A stretch of DNA of 50,875 bases, taken from Nitrospirota bacterium. GTDB taxonomy: Bacteria; Nitrospirota; Nitrospiria; Nitrospirales; Nitrospiraceae. The position numbers and the translations under genes are program-made. Numbering within the stretch: the stretch's first letter is position 1; each line of letters begins with the position of its first letter. Below, piece after piece: positions 9,915 to 17,858 of this stretch. The notes beneath the pieces are model-generated. The model was not told where the DNA came from. It did no database searches and worked only from the letters and a program-made list of their open reading frames with translations. The DNA is taken from NCBI GenBank assembly GCA_016207025.1, contig JACQQM010000143.1, forward strand, positions 1 to 50,875, written 5' to 3'.

Positions 9915-10550
9915 GTGGAGCCCACCGACTTCTTTGAGACGGAAGCTCGGCGCTGTGGCTACCGCCGGGTGGCGGGCCTCGACGAGGCTGGTCGAGGCCC
10001 GCTCGCAGGGCCTGTGGTCGCCGCGGCGGTCATCCTGCCTCGTCGGTGTCTGTTACAGGGGCTGAACGACTCCAAACAAGTGGCCCAACCGGAACGCGAT
10101 CGGCTCTATGAGGAGATTGTGCGAAGAGCCATCGGCGTGGGGATCGGGGTCGCGAGCGAGCGCGAGATCGATGCCATGAACATTCTGGAGGCGACCCGGC
10201 TGGCCATGGCGCGGGCGATCCAGGCACTGGCGCCGCCGCCGGACTTTCTGCTTCTGGACGCGGTCACTCTTCCTTCGGTGCGTGTCCCGCAGCGGGCGAT
10301 CATCAAAGGCGATGGGCTGTCGGTCTCCATTGCGGCCGCCTCCATCATCGCCAAAGTCACGCGGGATCGCCTCATGCAGGAGTACCATCGTCAATATCCC
10401 CAGTACAATTTCCGGGCGCACAAGGGGTACCCCACGTCGGAACATCTTCGGCTGCTCGCCGCGCACGGCCCGTGCGAGATCCACCGGAGGACCTTTCGCC
10501 CCGTGCTGCAGGTTCATGCGGGTGAGACGCAGCAGACGGAGGGTGGGTGA
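9915..10550 (+). CDS. rnhB: Ribonuclease HII
   Basis: RNase HII cuts RNA in RNA-DNA hybrids, including single ribonucleotides left in DNA. The 211-residue protein has the catalytic motif GLDEAGRGPLAGPVVAAAV (Asp-Glu pair at about 22-23) and further acidic sites in LLLDAVTL. It also carries KGDGLSVSIAAASIIAKVTR, HRQYPQYNFRAHKGYPT (substrate-binding region) and a final HRRTFRPV. I chose GTG 9915, just past the repeat, although its ribosome site is weak. It overlaps yraN by 4 nt. Confidence 0.95.
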   Translation: MEPTDFFETEARRCGYRRVAGLDEAGRGPLAGPVVAAAVILPRRCLLQGLNDSKQVAQPERDRLYEEIVRRAIGVGIGVASEREIDAMNILEATRLAMARAIQALAPPPDFLLLDAVTLPSVRVPQRAIIKGDGLSVSIAAASIIAKVTRDRLMQEYHRQYPQYNFRAHKGYPTSEHLRLLAAHGPCEIHRRTFRPVLQVHAGETQQTEGG

Positions 10551-10933
10551 GCGGCGAGCGACGCGCCTACGGCCAGGTTGCCGAATCGGAAGCCGAGCGG
10601 TATTTGCGCCGCAAAGGGTATCGCATTCTGGATCGCAACGTCAGGACATCGTCCGGGGAACTGGATCTTGTCGCCCAAGCGGCTGATGTGCTGGTGTTCG
10701 TCGAAGTGAAAGCGCGGCGGACAACCGCCTACGGCGGCGCGGCCCACGCCGTGGACGGACGGAAACAGGCCCGAATCGTCCGGCTCGCGGCGCAGTACCT
10801 CGCCCGTCACCACGTCCGGAATCGGCCTTGCCGCTTTGACGTCGTGCTGTGCACGGGCGGGACGGCCAGCCCGTCCGCGATCGAGCATATCGAAAACGCC
10901 TTTGAGGTGCCGGGAGAGGATCTGCGGTGGTAG
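10547..10933 (+). CDS. yraN: YraN/UPF0102 family endonuclease-like protein
   Basis: This 128-residue protein has the UPF0102 signature: AERYLRRKGYRILDRNVR, then the nuclease-fold core GELDLVAQAADVLVFVEVKA (Glu ... Asp ... Glu-x-Lys). HAVDGRKQARIVRLAAQYL follows. The fold resembles Holliday-junction resolvases, but no cellular role is established. The GTG start overlaps the rnhB stop (GTGA), a common operon arrangement. The rnhB-yraN order is conserved in many bacteria. Confidence 0.9.
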   Translation: MSGERRAYGQVAESEAERYLRRKGYRILDRNVRTSSGELDLVAQAADVLVFVEVKARRTTAYGGAAHAVDGRKQARIVRLAAQYLARHHVRNRPCRFDVVLCTGGTASPSAIEHIENAFEVPGEDLRW

Positions 10934-10976
10934 CCGACTCTTTCCGGCCTCCAGGGTCCGGTCGGCAGACGGGTCC

Positions 10977-11645
10977 ATGATCCAATTATTTCACGTCTCC
11001 AAGTATTATGATCGGCGCCCGGCGCTCTCCAATATCAACCTCCAGATCGAGAAGGGCGAGTTTGTCCTGCTGGTGGGGCCGAGCGGCGCCGGGAAGACCA
11101 CGCTGCTCAAGCTACTCTTCTGCGCCGAGCATCCCGATGACGGTCAGATTCTTGTTCAGAACCGTAACGTGGCTCGGCTCCGGCCGTCGGATGTACCCTA
11201 TCTCAGGCGGACGATGGGGATCGTCTTTCAGGATTTCAGACTGCTGCCGAAAAAGAACGTCTTTGAGAATGTGGCGCTGCCGCTGATGGTCCAAGGTGCC
11301 TCGGCGTTTGAGACCCGGCGGAAAGTCACCGAGGCCTTGAAGGCGGTCGGGATTGAGCATAGGAAGGAGAGCCGTCCCGCGCTGCTCTCGGCCGGCGAGC
11401 AGCAGCGCGTCTGCATCGCGCGTGCGATCGTGAACGGCCCGATCATCTTGCTGGCGGATGAACCGACGGGGAATATGGATCCCGACCTCGCCGGGGAGAT
11501 CATGGAGCTGTTCAAGATGATTCATGCTCGCGGCACGACGGTGATGGTCGCGACCCACAACCGCCAGGTGGTTGAGCAGGTCGGCCGTCGCGTGGTCATG
11601 CTCAACGAGGGCAAGCTGGTATCAGACAAGGGGGCGGGACAGTGA
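10977..11645 (+). CDS. ftsE: Cell-division ABC ATPase FtsE
   Basis: FtsE is the cytoplasmic ATPase that pairs with FtsX and drives activation of septal peptidoglycan hydrolases. The 222-residue product shows Walker A GPSGAGKTT (34-42), the Q-loop FQDFRLLPKKNVFENVALPL, the ABC signature as LSAGEQQRVCIARAI (commonly LSGGEQQR), Walker B IILLADEPTGNMDP and switch His in VATHNRQVV. ATG 10977 gives the usual MIxLxxVSKxY beginning. The gene overlaps ftsX by 4 nt, matching the fixed ftsE-ftsX pair. Confidence 0.96.
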   Translation: MIQLFHVSKYYDRRPALSNINLQIEKGEFVLLVGPSGAGKTTLLKLLFCAEHPDDGQILVQNRNVARLRPSDVPYLRRTMGIVFQDFRLLPKKNVFENVALPLMVQGASAFETRRKVTEALKAVGIEHRKESRPALLSAGEQQRVCIARAIVNGPIILLADEPTGNMDPDLAGEIMELFKMIHARGTTVMVATHNRQVVEQVGRRVVMLNEGKLVSDKGAGQ

Positions 11646-12541
11646 GACAGATCGCGTACCTGGTCAGAGAGGCGGTCACCAACATCCGCATCAACCGGAC
11701 CACGACCCTGATCGCCGTGGCGACGACGGCCTTTACGCTGGCCTGCTTCGGCGTGTTCTTGCTGCTCTACCTGAACCTGAAGGGCATGGCCCGTTCGTTG
11801 CAGGACGACATCAAGGCCATCGTCTATCTGAACGACGGGCTCACCGCGCAGGGCGTCTCGGACCTCCAGTCCCGGATCAAGGCCGACCAGGAAGTCGCTT
11901 CGCTCTCGTATGTGTCCAAAGAACAGGCGCTGGCGGACTTTCGCACGCAATTCCCTTCCGAGTCCCACCTCCTGCAGGGGCTGGGTGAGAACCCGCTGCC
12001 GGCCTCGTTCGTGGTGACCCTCTCGCCGAAGTTCCGGTCGTCCGAGGCGGTCCGACGCTGGGCCGAACGGCTGCGGGCGGTTCCCGGCGTGGCTCACGTG
12101 CAATACAGTCGGGAATGGATCGAAAACCTGGCGACGGTGCTGGGCTATATCGAACTGGCCGCCGTCGCGGTGGGCACCATTCTGTCGGTGGCCTCCGTGA
12201 CGATCATCGCCAGCACCATCAGGCTGACTCTCTATGCTCGTCGGGACGAAATCGAGATCATGCGGTTGATCGGTGCGACCGGCTCCTTTATCAAGATCCC
12301 CTACCTCCTGGAAGGAGCGGCCCTGGGCGCGCTGGGAGGCGCGCTGGCCTTGATGTTGCTCAAAAGCGGCTTCGAGTTTTTTAAACTCCAACTCGGGGCC
12401 CCAGGTCGGTTTCTGGGTATCGAGTCCGGGTTCGGTTTTTTCCCAGCCCGTATCTCGTTGTTGATGGTGCTGGCGGGCCTCCTGCTGGGGAGTGCCGGTA
12501 GTTTCGTCTCGCTGATCGAGTTCAAGGGAGCCAAGCCGTGA
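11642..12541 (+). CDS. ftsX: Cell-division membrane protein FtsX
   Basis: FtsX is the membrane partner of FtsE and signals to periplasmic murein-hydrolase activators. The 299-residue product has an early transmembrane helix (TLIAVATTAFTLACFGVFLL), a periplasmic domain (about 50-165, with the DDIKAIVYLNDG strand), and three further helices (near 170-195, 220-245 and 265-290). The cytoplasmic loop RDEIEIMRLIGATGSFIKIP is the FtsX/MacB-type ATPase contact. The GTG start overlaps ftsE, and the stop abuts the next gene (TGATG). Confidence 0.95.
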   Translation: MRQIAYLVREAVTNIRINRTTTLIAVATTAFTLACFGVFLLLYLNLKGMARSLQDDIKAIVYLNDGLTAQGVSDLQSRIKADQEVASLSYVSKEQALADFRTQFPSESHLLQGLGENPLPASFVVTLSPKFRSSEAVRRWAERLRAVPGVAHVQYSREWIENLATVLGYIELAAVAVGTILSVASVTIIASTIRLTLYARRDEIEIMRLIGATGSFIKIPYLLEGAALGALGGALALMLLKSGFEFFKLQLGAPGRFLGIESGFGFFPARISLLMVLAGLLLGSAGSFVSLIEFKGAKP

Positions 12542-13743
12542 TGAGCAGATTCGCTGTCCCGGCTGCGTTCTGGCTGGTCCTGGTCGTGGCGACCGGTTCG
12601 CCCGCCTCGGCGGCCAAAGATCGGAGCGATCCCATCTCCCAGAAGATCGAGCGGGAACGGCAGGCTTTGGAAAAGCTCAAAGGTGAAATCCAGGAGAAGA
12701 AGAAGCACGCGGATGATGCGGAGAAAAAGAGGGAATCGGTGCTGCAGGCCATCCAAGACCTGGACGAGATCCTGATGCGCAGTCGGCAGGAGCGTCAGGA
12801 GATCAATCGCAAGCTGAAGCAGAAAGACCGCGAGATCGAAGAGATCAACGCTCGGCTCGTCGCCTTGCGGACCCGCATCGCCGAACGCCGGAGTTCCCTC
12901 TTGGCTCGGGCGCGCGTACAGTATATGGAAGGTCGGTTCGGCTATCTCAAAGCGCTGCTGGCCGCCGATAACTATGCGGACTTCCAGCGTCGTTTTCAGT
13001 ACCTTTCAGCGGTGTCGAAACGGGAGTATGATTTACTGGAGGCCTACAGGGACGACGTCGAGCAGTTGGAAGCGGCCGAGCGTCAACGTGGAAACGCGCG
13101 CGATGAAATGTTGACGTTCAAGCAACACACTGAGCGGAAGCTGGAGGAAATCCAAAGCCACAAGCGCGACAAGCATGTATTTTTGGCCCGCATCACTCAG
13201 GAAAAGGAGTCGTACGATCGAGCGATCGCAGAATTGGAGCGGTCTGCCGCCCGGGTCGATTCGCTTCTGAAGGAGTTGGAGCTCCGGAGAAAGTCCGCCG
13301 CGCTGCGGCCCAAGAAAGAAAAGGAAGTGGCGGGCCCCCGTTCATTCAAGGGTGTTCTGCAGTGGCCGGCCGACGGTGCGGTGGTGTCGTTCTTCGGACG
13401 GCAGAAGCACCCGGCGTTCGAGACCTATGTCCAGAAAAAAGGCATTGAAATTCGGACGGACGAGGGCAGCGCCATCCGAGCAGTGATGAGCGGCACGGTG
13501 GAATATGCGGACTGGCTGAAGGGCTATGGTCTGGTTGCGATCCTGGACCACGCCAACGGCTTTTTCTCGCTGTACGCGCATGCGTCCAAACTGCTGGCGA
13601 AGGTGGGGGAGCATGTCCAGGCCGGCCAGGTGATCGGGGAGACCGGAGACACGGGCATGACCGGCGACAGCACGCTTTACTTCGAATTGCGCGAGGGCGC
13701 GGAGCCGGTTGACCCGCTGGCCTGGTTGGCAAAACGACGGTGA
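12541..13743 (+). CDS. EnvC-like murein hydrolase activator (coiled coil plus degenerate M23 domain)
   Basis: The 400-residue exported protein has a signal peptide (about 1-22, ending SPASAA), a long charged coiled coil (about 30-250) and a C-terminal LytM/M23 domain (about 275-395). The metal ligands of active M23 peptidases appear lost: the region that should carry H-x-G-x-D reads VQKKGIEIRTDEG, and the final H-x-H reads STLYFELREG. The protein should therefore activate an amidase rather than cut peptidoglycan, as EnvC does. Its position directly after ftsEX, sharing TGATG with the ftsX stop, supports an FtsEX-controlled role. A GTG at 12538 would add one residue. Confidence 0.88.
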   Translation: MSRFAVPAAFWLVLVVATGSPASAAKDRSDPISQKIERERQALEKLKGEIQEKKKHADDAEKKRESVLQAIQDLDEILMRSRQERQEINRKLKQKDREIEEINARLVALRTRIAERRSSLLARARVQYMEGRFGYLKALLAADNYADFQRRFQYLSAVSKREYDLLEAYRDDVEQLEAAERQRGNARDEMLTFKQHTERKLEEIQSHKRDKHVFLARITQEKESYDRAIAELERSAARVDSLLKELELRRKSAALRPKKEKEVAGPRSFKGVLQWPADGAVVSFFGRQKHPAFETYVQKKGIEIRTDEGSAIRAVMSGTVEYADWLKGYGLVAILDHANGFFSLYAHASKLLAKVGEHVQAGQVIGETGDTGMTGDSTLYFELREGAEPVDPLAWLAKRR

Positions 13744-13777
13744 GGGGATGAGCTTTAACGGAAAGGAACACGGGGCT

Positions 13778-15112
13778 ATGGAACAGGAGCGGCGACACAG
13801 ATCGTGGTATCTGGGGCCGATCATCGTGGTGACCCTGCTGGTCGGTGTGCTTCTCGGGAAAGGCTGGGAGCGCACGGGGCATGCCACCGAAACGTACGAG
13901 GAACTCAAAACGTTCTCGGAGGTGCTGACCCAGATCCAGAAGCATTACGTGGATGAGGTGAAATCCAAGGATCTCGTCCAGGGTGCCATCCGGGGGATGT
14001 TGTCCACACTGGACCCCCACTCGGCCTATATGACTCCGGAGATGTACAAGGAGATTCAGGTCGAGACCAAAGGCGAGTTCGGCGGGGTGGGGATTCAGAT
14101 TGGCATCAAAGAGAACCGGTTGGCGGTCATCGCTCCGATCGAGGGGACTCCGGCGCAGCGGGCCGGGATCCGGGCGGGGGATTTCATTACCAAGGTCAAC
14201 GACGAATCGACGAAAGATCTGACGCTCATGGACGCGGTCCAGCGGATGCGGGGGCCCAAAGGCACGAAGGTCAGTGTCACGATCGAGCGCGAAGGCACGC
14301 CTGAGCCGCTTGTGTTCACCCTCGTCCGGGATATCATCAAGATCGAGAGTGTCCGATCCAAGGTGATCGAGAGCAATATTGCGTATATCCGGCTCACGCA
14401 GTTTCAGGAATCGACGGCCAAGGATCTCAGCCGGGTGTTGAAGCAGTTTCGCGAGCAGAAGCTGCAGTCCACGATTCTTGATCTGCGGAATAACCCGGGC
14501 GGGCTGCTGACCTCGGCGGTGGACGTCTCCGAGCTGTTTCTGGGACCCGGGAAACTGATTGTCTATATCAAGGGTCGGGAGGGACGCAAAGACGAGTACG
14601 TCTCTCGCTCGAAGGAACAGCCCGATGACTATCCAATGATCGTCCTGGTCAACGAGGGCTCCGCGAGCGCCTCCGAAATCGTGGCGGGCGCCATGCAGGA
14701 CTGGGGGCGGGCCGTGGTCATCGGCACGACGACGTTCGGGAAAGGCTCCGTTCAGACCATCTTGCCGTTGGCTGACGGATCCGGGCTGCGGTTGACCACC
14801 GCCAAGTATTACACGCCCAAGGGACGGTCCATCCAGTCAACCGGGATCACCCCCGATATCGTGGTGAAACCCAAGCCGGTGATGGTGGCCAAGGCCGGGG
14901 AAAAAGAAAAAGAAGGAGAGACGCGGCCGCAAAAATCCAAAGAAGCGCCGATGCCCGGCTCGCCTCGGATAGGGGACGAGGTCACCTCCAAGAACAACGG
15001 CGGTTCAACCAACGCAAGCGGGGAGGGCTCCTTGGAAGAGGACATTCAGCTTCAGAAGGCGGTGGAGCTGCTCAAGACCTGGAAGATTTTCAAGGAGCTG
15101 CGTCCGCTGTAA
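13778..15112 (+). CDS. Carboxy-terminal processing protease (S41 family, CtpA-like)
   Basis: The 444-residue serine protease is anchored by one N-terminal helix (YLGPIIVVTLLVGVLLG) and acts in the periplasm on protein C-termini. A PDZ domain (about 95-180, with GGVGIQIGIKENRLAVIAPI) precedes the S41 core. The catalytic pair is Ser297 in GSASASEIVAGAMQD and Lys322 in FGKGSVQT, with Gln326 supporting. A Lys/Glu/Pro-rich linker follows (about 390-420), then a conserved-looking end (EEDIQLQKAVELLKTW). I chose ATG 13778, after GAAAGGA; ATG 13748 would add ten residues. It is the last gene of the ftsEX run. EnvC-CtpA adjacency is common in this type of operon. Confidence 0.93.
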   Translation: MEQERRHRSWYLGPIIVVTLLVGVLLGKGWERTGHATETYEELKTFSEVLTQIQKHYVDEVKSKDLVQGAIRGMLSTLDPHSAYMTPEMYKEIQVETKGEFGGVGIQIGIKENRLAVIAPIEGTPAQRAGIRAGDFITKVNDESTKDLTLMDAVQRMRGPKGTKVSVTIEREGTPEPLVFTLVRDIIKIESVRSKVIESNIAYIRLTQFQESTAKDLSRVLKQFREQKLQSTILDLRNNPGGLLTSAVDVSELFLGPGKLIVYIKGREGRKDEYVSRSKEQPDDYPMIVLVNEGSASASEIVAGAMQDWGRAVVIGTTTFGKGSVQTILPLADGSGLRLTTAKYYTPKGRSIQSTGITPDIVVKPKPVMVAKAGEKEKEGETRPQKSKEAPMPGSPRIGDEVTSKNNGGSTNASGEGSLEEDIQLQKAVELLKTWKIFKELRPL

Positions 15113-15504
15113 AAGCCTCCGCTGACAAAGGGGAGAATCCGTCGGTGTGGTGGAAGCCGCTCCAGCGTGTGCCCGCCTAGCTGCTGTAGCTATCGGCAGA
15201 ACGGCTGCGACTCCCCCCATCCCCCGCATCGGAATGTGGGGGCCTCCGATCCCCGCTTGAGAGAGTTGCTGCCAAGCAGGGTCGGGCCTCGCTCGTTCTC
15301 CCGCCACGCACATCAGCACGGCGGTCCCCCAAAGTCGCTTTTCCCACCACCCCAACGGATTGAGCAAAAATATGCACCCATGGCGATAGCTTCCGTGTCC
15401 ATTCCTTGCCATCCGAGCGCCCACTCCACATCCCTCGTCTTGAGCAATTTGAATAACAAGCCTAGAATCTCACCACTCGTTAGGTGAGAAGAGAAGCGGC
15501 GCTC
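15113..15504. other. Gene-poor stretch with a GC-rich hairpin
   Basis: About 390 nt separate ctpA from the TIR gene without a convincing coding frame. The one clear structure is a hairpin, CCCCCGCAT (15221-15229) pairing with ATGTGGGGG (15234-15242) around a 4-nt loop, with one G-T pair. No T-run follows, so it is not a textbook terminator. I recognise no promoter, RNA gene or mobile-element end here. Confidence 0.5.
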
Positions 15505-15831
15505 ATGGCGGAAATTTTCATCGGATATGCCTCAAAGGATCGGGCTAGGGTGGAACCGCTGGCTAAAGCCCTTCATGACCAAGACCAAAGCTGGTCTGTC
15601 TTCTGGGATCTCAATATCCTGCCGGCTGATAAGTGGCGCGATGTTCTCAAAAAAGAGTTGGGATCAGCGAAATGCATTGTGGTGATCTGGACCAGAACCT
15701 CTGTATCCAGTGACTATGTCCTCGACGAGGCGGAGGAGGGCAAACGCCGGAATGTCCTGATTCCGGTGTTGATGGACCCAATCGATCGAGCCGACATTCC
15801 GCTCGGGTTTGGCCAGCGCCCAATGGGCTGA
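15505..15831 (+). CDS. TIR-domain segment
   Basis: This 108-residue segment begins MAEIFIGYASKDRARVEPLA, with the classic TIR opening (I-F-I-x-Y-x-x-x-D). VFWDLNILPADKWRDVLKKE (the W-D ... G/A-x-x-W motif) follows, then CIVVIWTRTSVSSDYVLDEA and NVLIPVLMD. Bacterial TIR domains may hydrolyse NAD+ or act as signalling scaffolds. The putative catalytic Glu would be in the DEAEEG region, but I cannot assign it. The domain is cut short at an early stop; one base less near 15820 would extend it into a typical TIR end. ATG 15505 gives the natural start. Confidence 0.7.
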   Translation: MAEIFIGYASKDRARVEPLAKALHDQDQSWSVFWDLNILPADKWRDVLKKELGSAKCIVVIWTRTSVSSDYVLDEAEEGKRRNVLIPVLMDPIDRADIPLGFGQRPMG

Positions 15832-16082
15832 CCTCACGAAATGGAAAGGGGAGCAGAGGAGGATGGTTTCCAGCAACTCGTGAAATCGGTTTCGCGCCTG
15901 GTTGACCACCCGCCAAGCGGACCTGGGTCAGAGGAACGAAAACCGGTTGGCCCATTCTCGTCCATTAGGAGGGTTGCCGCTACCCATCCAAGACTTTCGG
16001 CGACAGCAGCGGGGATCGTCGTGATGACAATAATTTTTGGCTCTGGGCTTCTTCCCTCGAGCAGCCGACGCAGCTTACCAGT

Positions 16083-16829
16083 GTGCCATCATTCAATTTG
16101 CCCAAGCAGACGCCCCAAAAGATCACTGGCAAGGATGGTGCGCCGATGGTGCTTGTGACGGCGGGCGAGTTCATGATGGGGAGCGATGACGGCCGCAACG
16201 ACACGAAGCCGATCCACCGCGTCTATTTGGATGACTATTACATGGACAAGTATGAAGTGACGACCTCCCGTTATGCAGCCTTTATGCAGGCGACCGGTCG
16301 AGATCATCCGGAGAATTGGAACGATGTCAGCCAGGTCAGCGATGGGAAGCGGCCCGTCATTGGGGTGGATTGGCACGATGCCAATGCCTACTGCCTTTAT
16401 TACGGAAAACGGCTGCCAACCGAGGCTGAGTGGGAGAAGGCAGCTCGTGGCACAGACGGACGGAAATACCCCTGGGGCGATGAAGAGCCGACGAGCCGCC
16501 ATGCGAATTTCAATAAATGTTGTGACTGGAAGGGCTATGCAACGCTGACGGCGGTCACCAAGCATGATGCCGGAAAGAGCCCCTATGGGGCCTACGACAT
16601 GGCGGGCAACGTGGCTGAATGGGTGGCCGACTGGTACGACATGAACTATTACCAGAGCAGCCCGGACCGGAATCCGACCGGACCTTCTAGTGGCTCATAC
16701 AGGGTTATCCGTGGCGGGTCGTGGCGCGTTTTCGCGGACCACGTGCGGTCCGCGAACCGGGGCACCCGCGCCAGCCCGACATACCGAGGCCGCGCCATCG
16801 GGTTTCGTTGCGCACAAGACGCCCGATAA
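16083..16829 (+). CDS. Formylglycine-generating-enzyme/sulfatase-modifying-factor-like domain
   Basis: The 248-residue segment is a near-complete FGE-sulfatase domain: AGEFMMGSDDG, YMDKYEVTTSRYAAFM, VDWHDANAYCLYYGKRLPTE, AEWEKAARG, YPWGDE, YDMAGNVAEWVADWYD and RVIRGGSWRV ... IGFRCA. True FGE uses copper and cysteines to oxidise a sulfatase Cys. Most bacterial members of this superfamily are uncharacterised or act as ligand-binding modules, so enzyme activity is not implied. The GTG at 16083 is only the first in-frame start. Residues just upstream in the same frame (QPTQLTSVPSFNLPK) look like linker, supporting a former fusion to the TIR/TM segment. Confidence 0.8.
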   Translation: MPSFNLPKQTPQKITGKDGAPMVLVTAGEFMMGSDDGRNDTKPIHRVYLDDYYMDKYEVTTSRYAAFMQATGRDHPENWNDVSQVSDGKRPVIGVDWHDANAYCLYYGKRLPTEAEWEKAARGTDGRKYPWGDEEPTSRHANFNKCCDWKGYATLTAVTKHDAGKSPYGAYDMAGNVAEWVADWYDMNYYQSSPDRNPTGPSSGSYRVIRGGSWRVFADHVRSANRGTRASPTYRGRAIGFRCAQDAR

Positions 16830-16832
16830 CGC

Positions 16833-16920
16833 AATGATGAATGATGAATGATGAGTGCTGAACGCTCAGCGCTGAACAGTTATTCTTCCACTCATCATTC
16901 ATCACTCAACGTTCATCGTT
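16833..16920. repeat. Long-armed inverted repeat, AATGATGAACG family, copy 1
   Basis: The left arm (16833-16858) is three tandem AATGATG words plus GAGTG. The right arm (16889-16920) is CACTCATCATTCATCACTCA followed by ACGTTCATCGTT, largely complementary. The centre holds a nested palindrome, GAACGCTCAGCGCTGAAC. The right arm encodes the last codons and the stop of the minus-strand helix-hairpin-helix gene. Copy 2 lies at 48035-48193. Confidence 0.8.
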
Positions 16921-17376
16921 CCTGCGTCGTGCCTGGATCGCGGCCAACAGGTCCTCCTCCGACACCGTCACGCCGGGCAACGTGCGGAGCAAGTGCGAGC
17001 GGACTAACGCCTCCAAGTCGGCGAGCGTCCGGATGTTCAACCGCACAGAAAGATGCCGGACGACGGCCTCCGAGAGCCCCAGGAGCGCGGGCCATTCGGC
17101 AACCTCTGGCGGCAAGGGGGTTTTGAGTTCTTCATAAGACCGGATCTTCCCGGTCGTCAGAAATTCAAGGATCTTGGCAGAGAGTTCGCGGCCAATCCCA
17201 GGGATCTGCTGGAGTTCCTCTCGCTGGGCCACGAGGGCCACGTCCTCGCGCAAGTTGGAGAGGGCCTCTGCGGCGCGCCGGTAAGCCCGGATGCGGTGTG
17301 GATTCGCCCCTCGAACTGCGAGGAGTTCGGCCATCGAGCGAAAAATCTCTGCAAGGGTTCTGTTGGTGTCCGTCAT
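16906..17376 (-). CDS. Stand-alone helix-hairpin-helix protein resembling the PolX N-terminal region
   Basis: The 156-residue protein begins TLAEIFRSMAELLAVRGANP, then HRIRAYRRAAEALSNL. This matches the 8-kDa lyase-like domain of family X DNA polymerases. ELQQIPGIGRELSAKILEFL is a helix-hairpin-helix DNA-binding motif, and LLRTLPGVTVSEEDLLAAI near the end could form a second one. The polymerase palm and PHP domains of bacterial PolX are missing, so this is a DNA-binding fragment or a free-standing family. Its last residues (NDER) and stop codon lie in the right arm of the adjacent inverted repeat. It is transcribed divergently from thiS. Confidence 0.75.
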   Translation of the reverse strand: MTDTNRTLAEIFRSMAELLAVRGANPHRIRAYRRAAEALSNLREDVALVAQREELQQIPGIGRELSAKILEFLTTGKIRSYEELKTPLPPEVAEWPALLGLSEAVVRHLSVRLNIRTLADLEALVRSHLLRTLPGVTVSEEDLLAAIQARRRNDER

Positions 17377-17608
17377 CTGCCCGCTGTTCGAAGAACGGCC
17401 AAGGGGACCATGCTGCTCTTTCCTATGCTATAGGGAAGAAGGCCAGAGTGCCAGGTTCGCGGCTGACCAGCATCAGGGATTCTCCATGGGGCTTCCGGCC
17501 TTTGTTGACAAGGCGTTCGATCGTCCCGTAGGATGGCACCAGTTTTCTCCTCCAGCTCAAGGGGATTCCGGCGCAATCAGGATGAGAGAATCCGGCACGG
17601 CAATCGGG

Positions 17609-17848
17609 ATGGTGAAGCAGCAGGAAGGGCAGGGGACGATACGGCTTCAGGTCAACGGCGAAGGCCGGACCGCGAGTGCCGGCTTTACGATCGCCGATCT
17701 GCTGCACGAGCTGGAGATCCGGCCTGACCGTGTGGCGGTAGAGGTCAACCTCGAGATCGTGGACCAGCAAGAGTTTGAACGACGCGGGCTGTGTGAGGGG
17801 GACCGCATCGAGATCATCAGTTTTATCGGGGGAGGAACGGAAGAATAA
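17609..17848 (+). CDS. thiS: Sulfur carrier protein ThiS with a short tail after Gly-Gly
   Basis: ThiS carries sulfur as a C-terminal thiocarboxylate for thiazole formation by ThiG. The 79-residue frame has the beta-grasp pattern [29 protein letters not shown] and [15 protein letters not shown]. The final Gly-Gly should be the very end of the protein, but here it is followed by TEE before the stop. Trimming would be needed, or this lineage tolerates the tail. The start is uncertain: ATG 17609 is plausible, ATG 17582 possible. I saw no thiamine-pyrophosphate riboswitch in the 230 nt upstream. It is followed 10 nt later by thiG. Confidence 0.85.
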   Translation: MVKQQEGQGTIRLQVNGEGRTASAGFTIADLLHELEIRPDRVAVEVNLEIVDQQEFERRGLCEGDRIEIISFIGGGTEE

Positions 17849-17858
17849 GGGAGTCAGT

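Larger units (their letters stand above)
15505..16829 (+). pseudogene. TIR-transmembrane-formylglycine-generating-enzyme-like gene, broken by frame changes
   Basis: Three consecutive segments look like parts of one protein: a TIR domain (15505-15831), a transmembrane linker (about 15841-16060, helix LSATAAGIVVMTIIFGSGLL) and an FGE/SUMF1-like domain (16083-16829). The TIR frame stops at 15829, but after skipping one C near 15820 it continues as QRQWADLTKWKGE, a typical TIR ending. The frame then returns to the first phase for the linker and shifts again before the FGE domain. So at least three frame changes separate the parts. Either the gene is decaying or the assembly has indels here. Intact TIR-TM-FGE fusions would be the expected relatives (inference). 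Confidence 0.65.

Noticed and set aside
15221-15242. Rho-independent terminator after ctpA
   Set aside because: The 9-bp hairpin is good, but no T-run follows on either strand and it lies over 100 nt after the stop.
17377-17608. TPP riboswitch upstream of thiS
   Set aside because: I could not find the conserved CTGAGA or ACCTGATCTGG-like elements of the THI box in either orientation.
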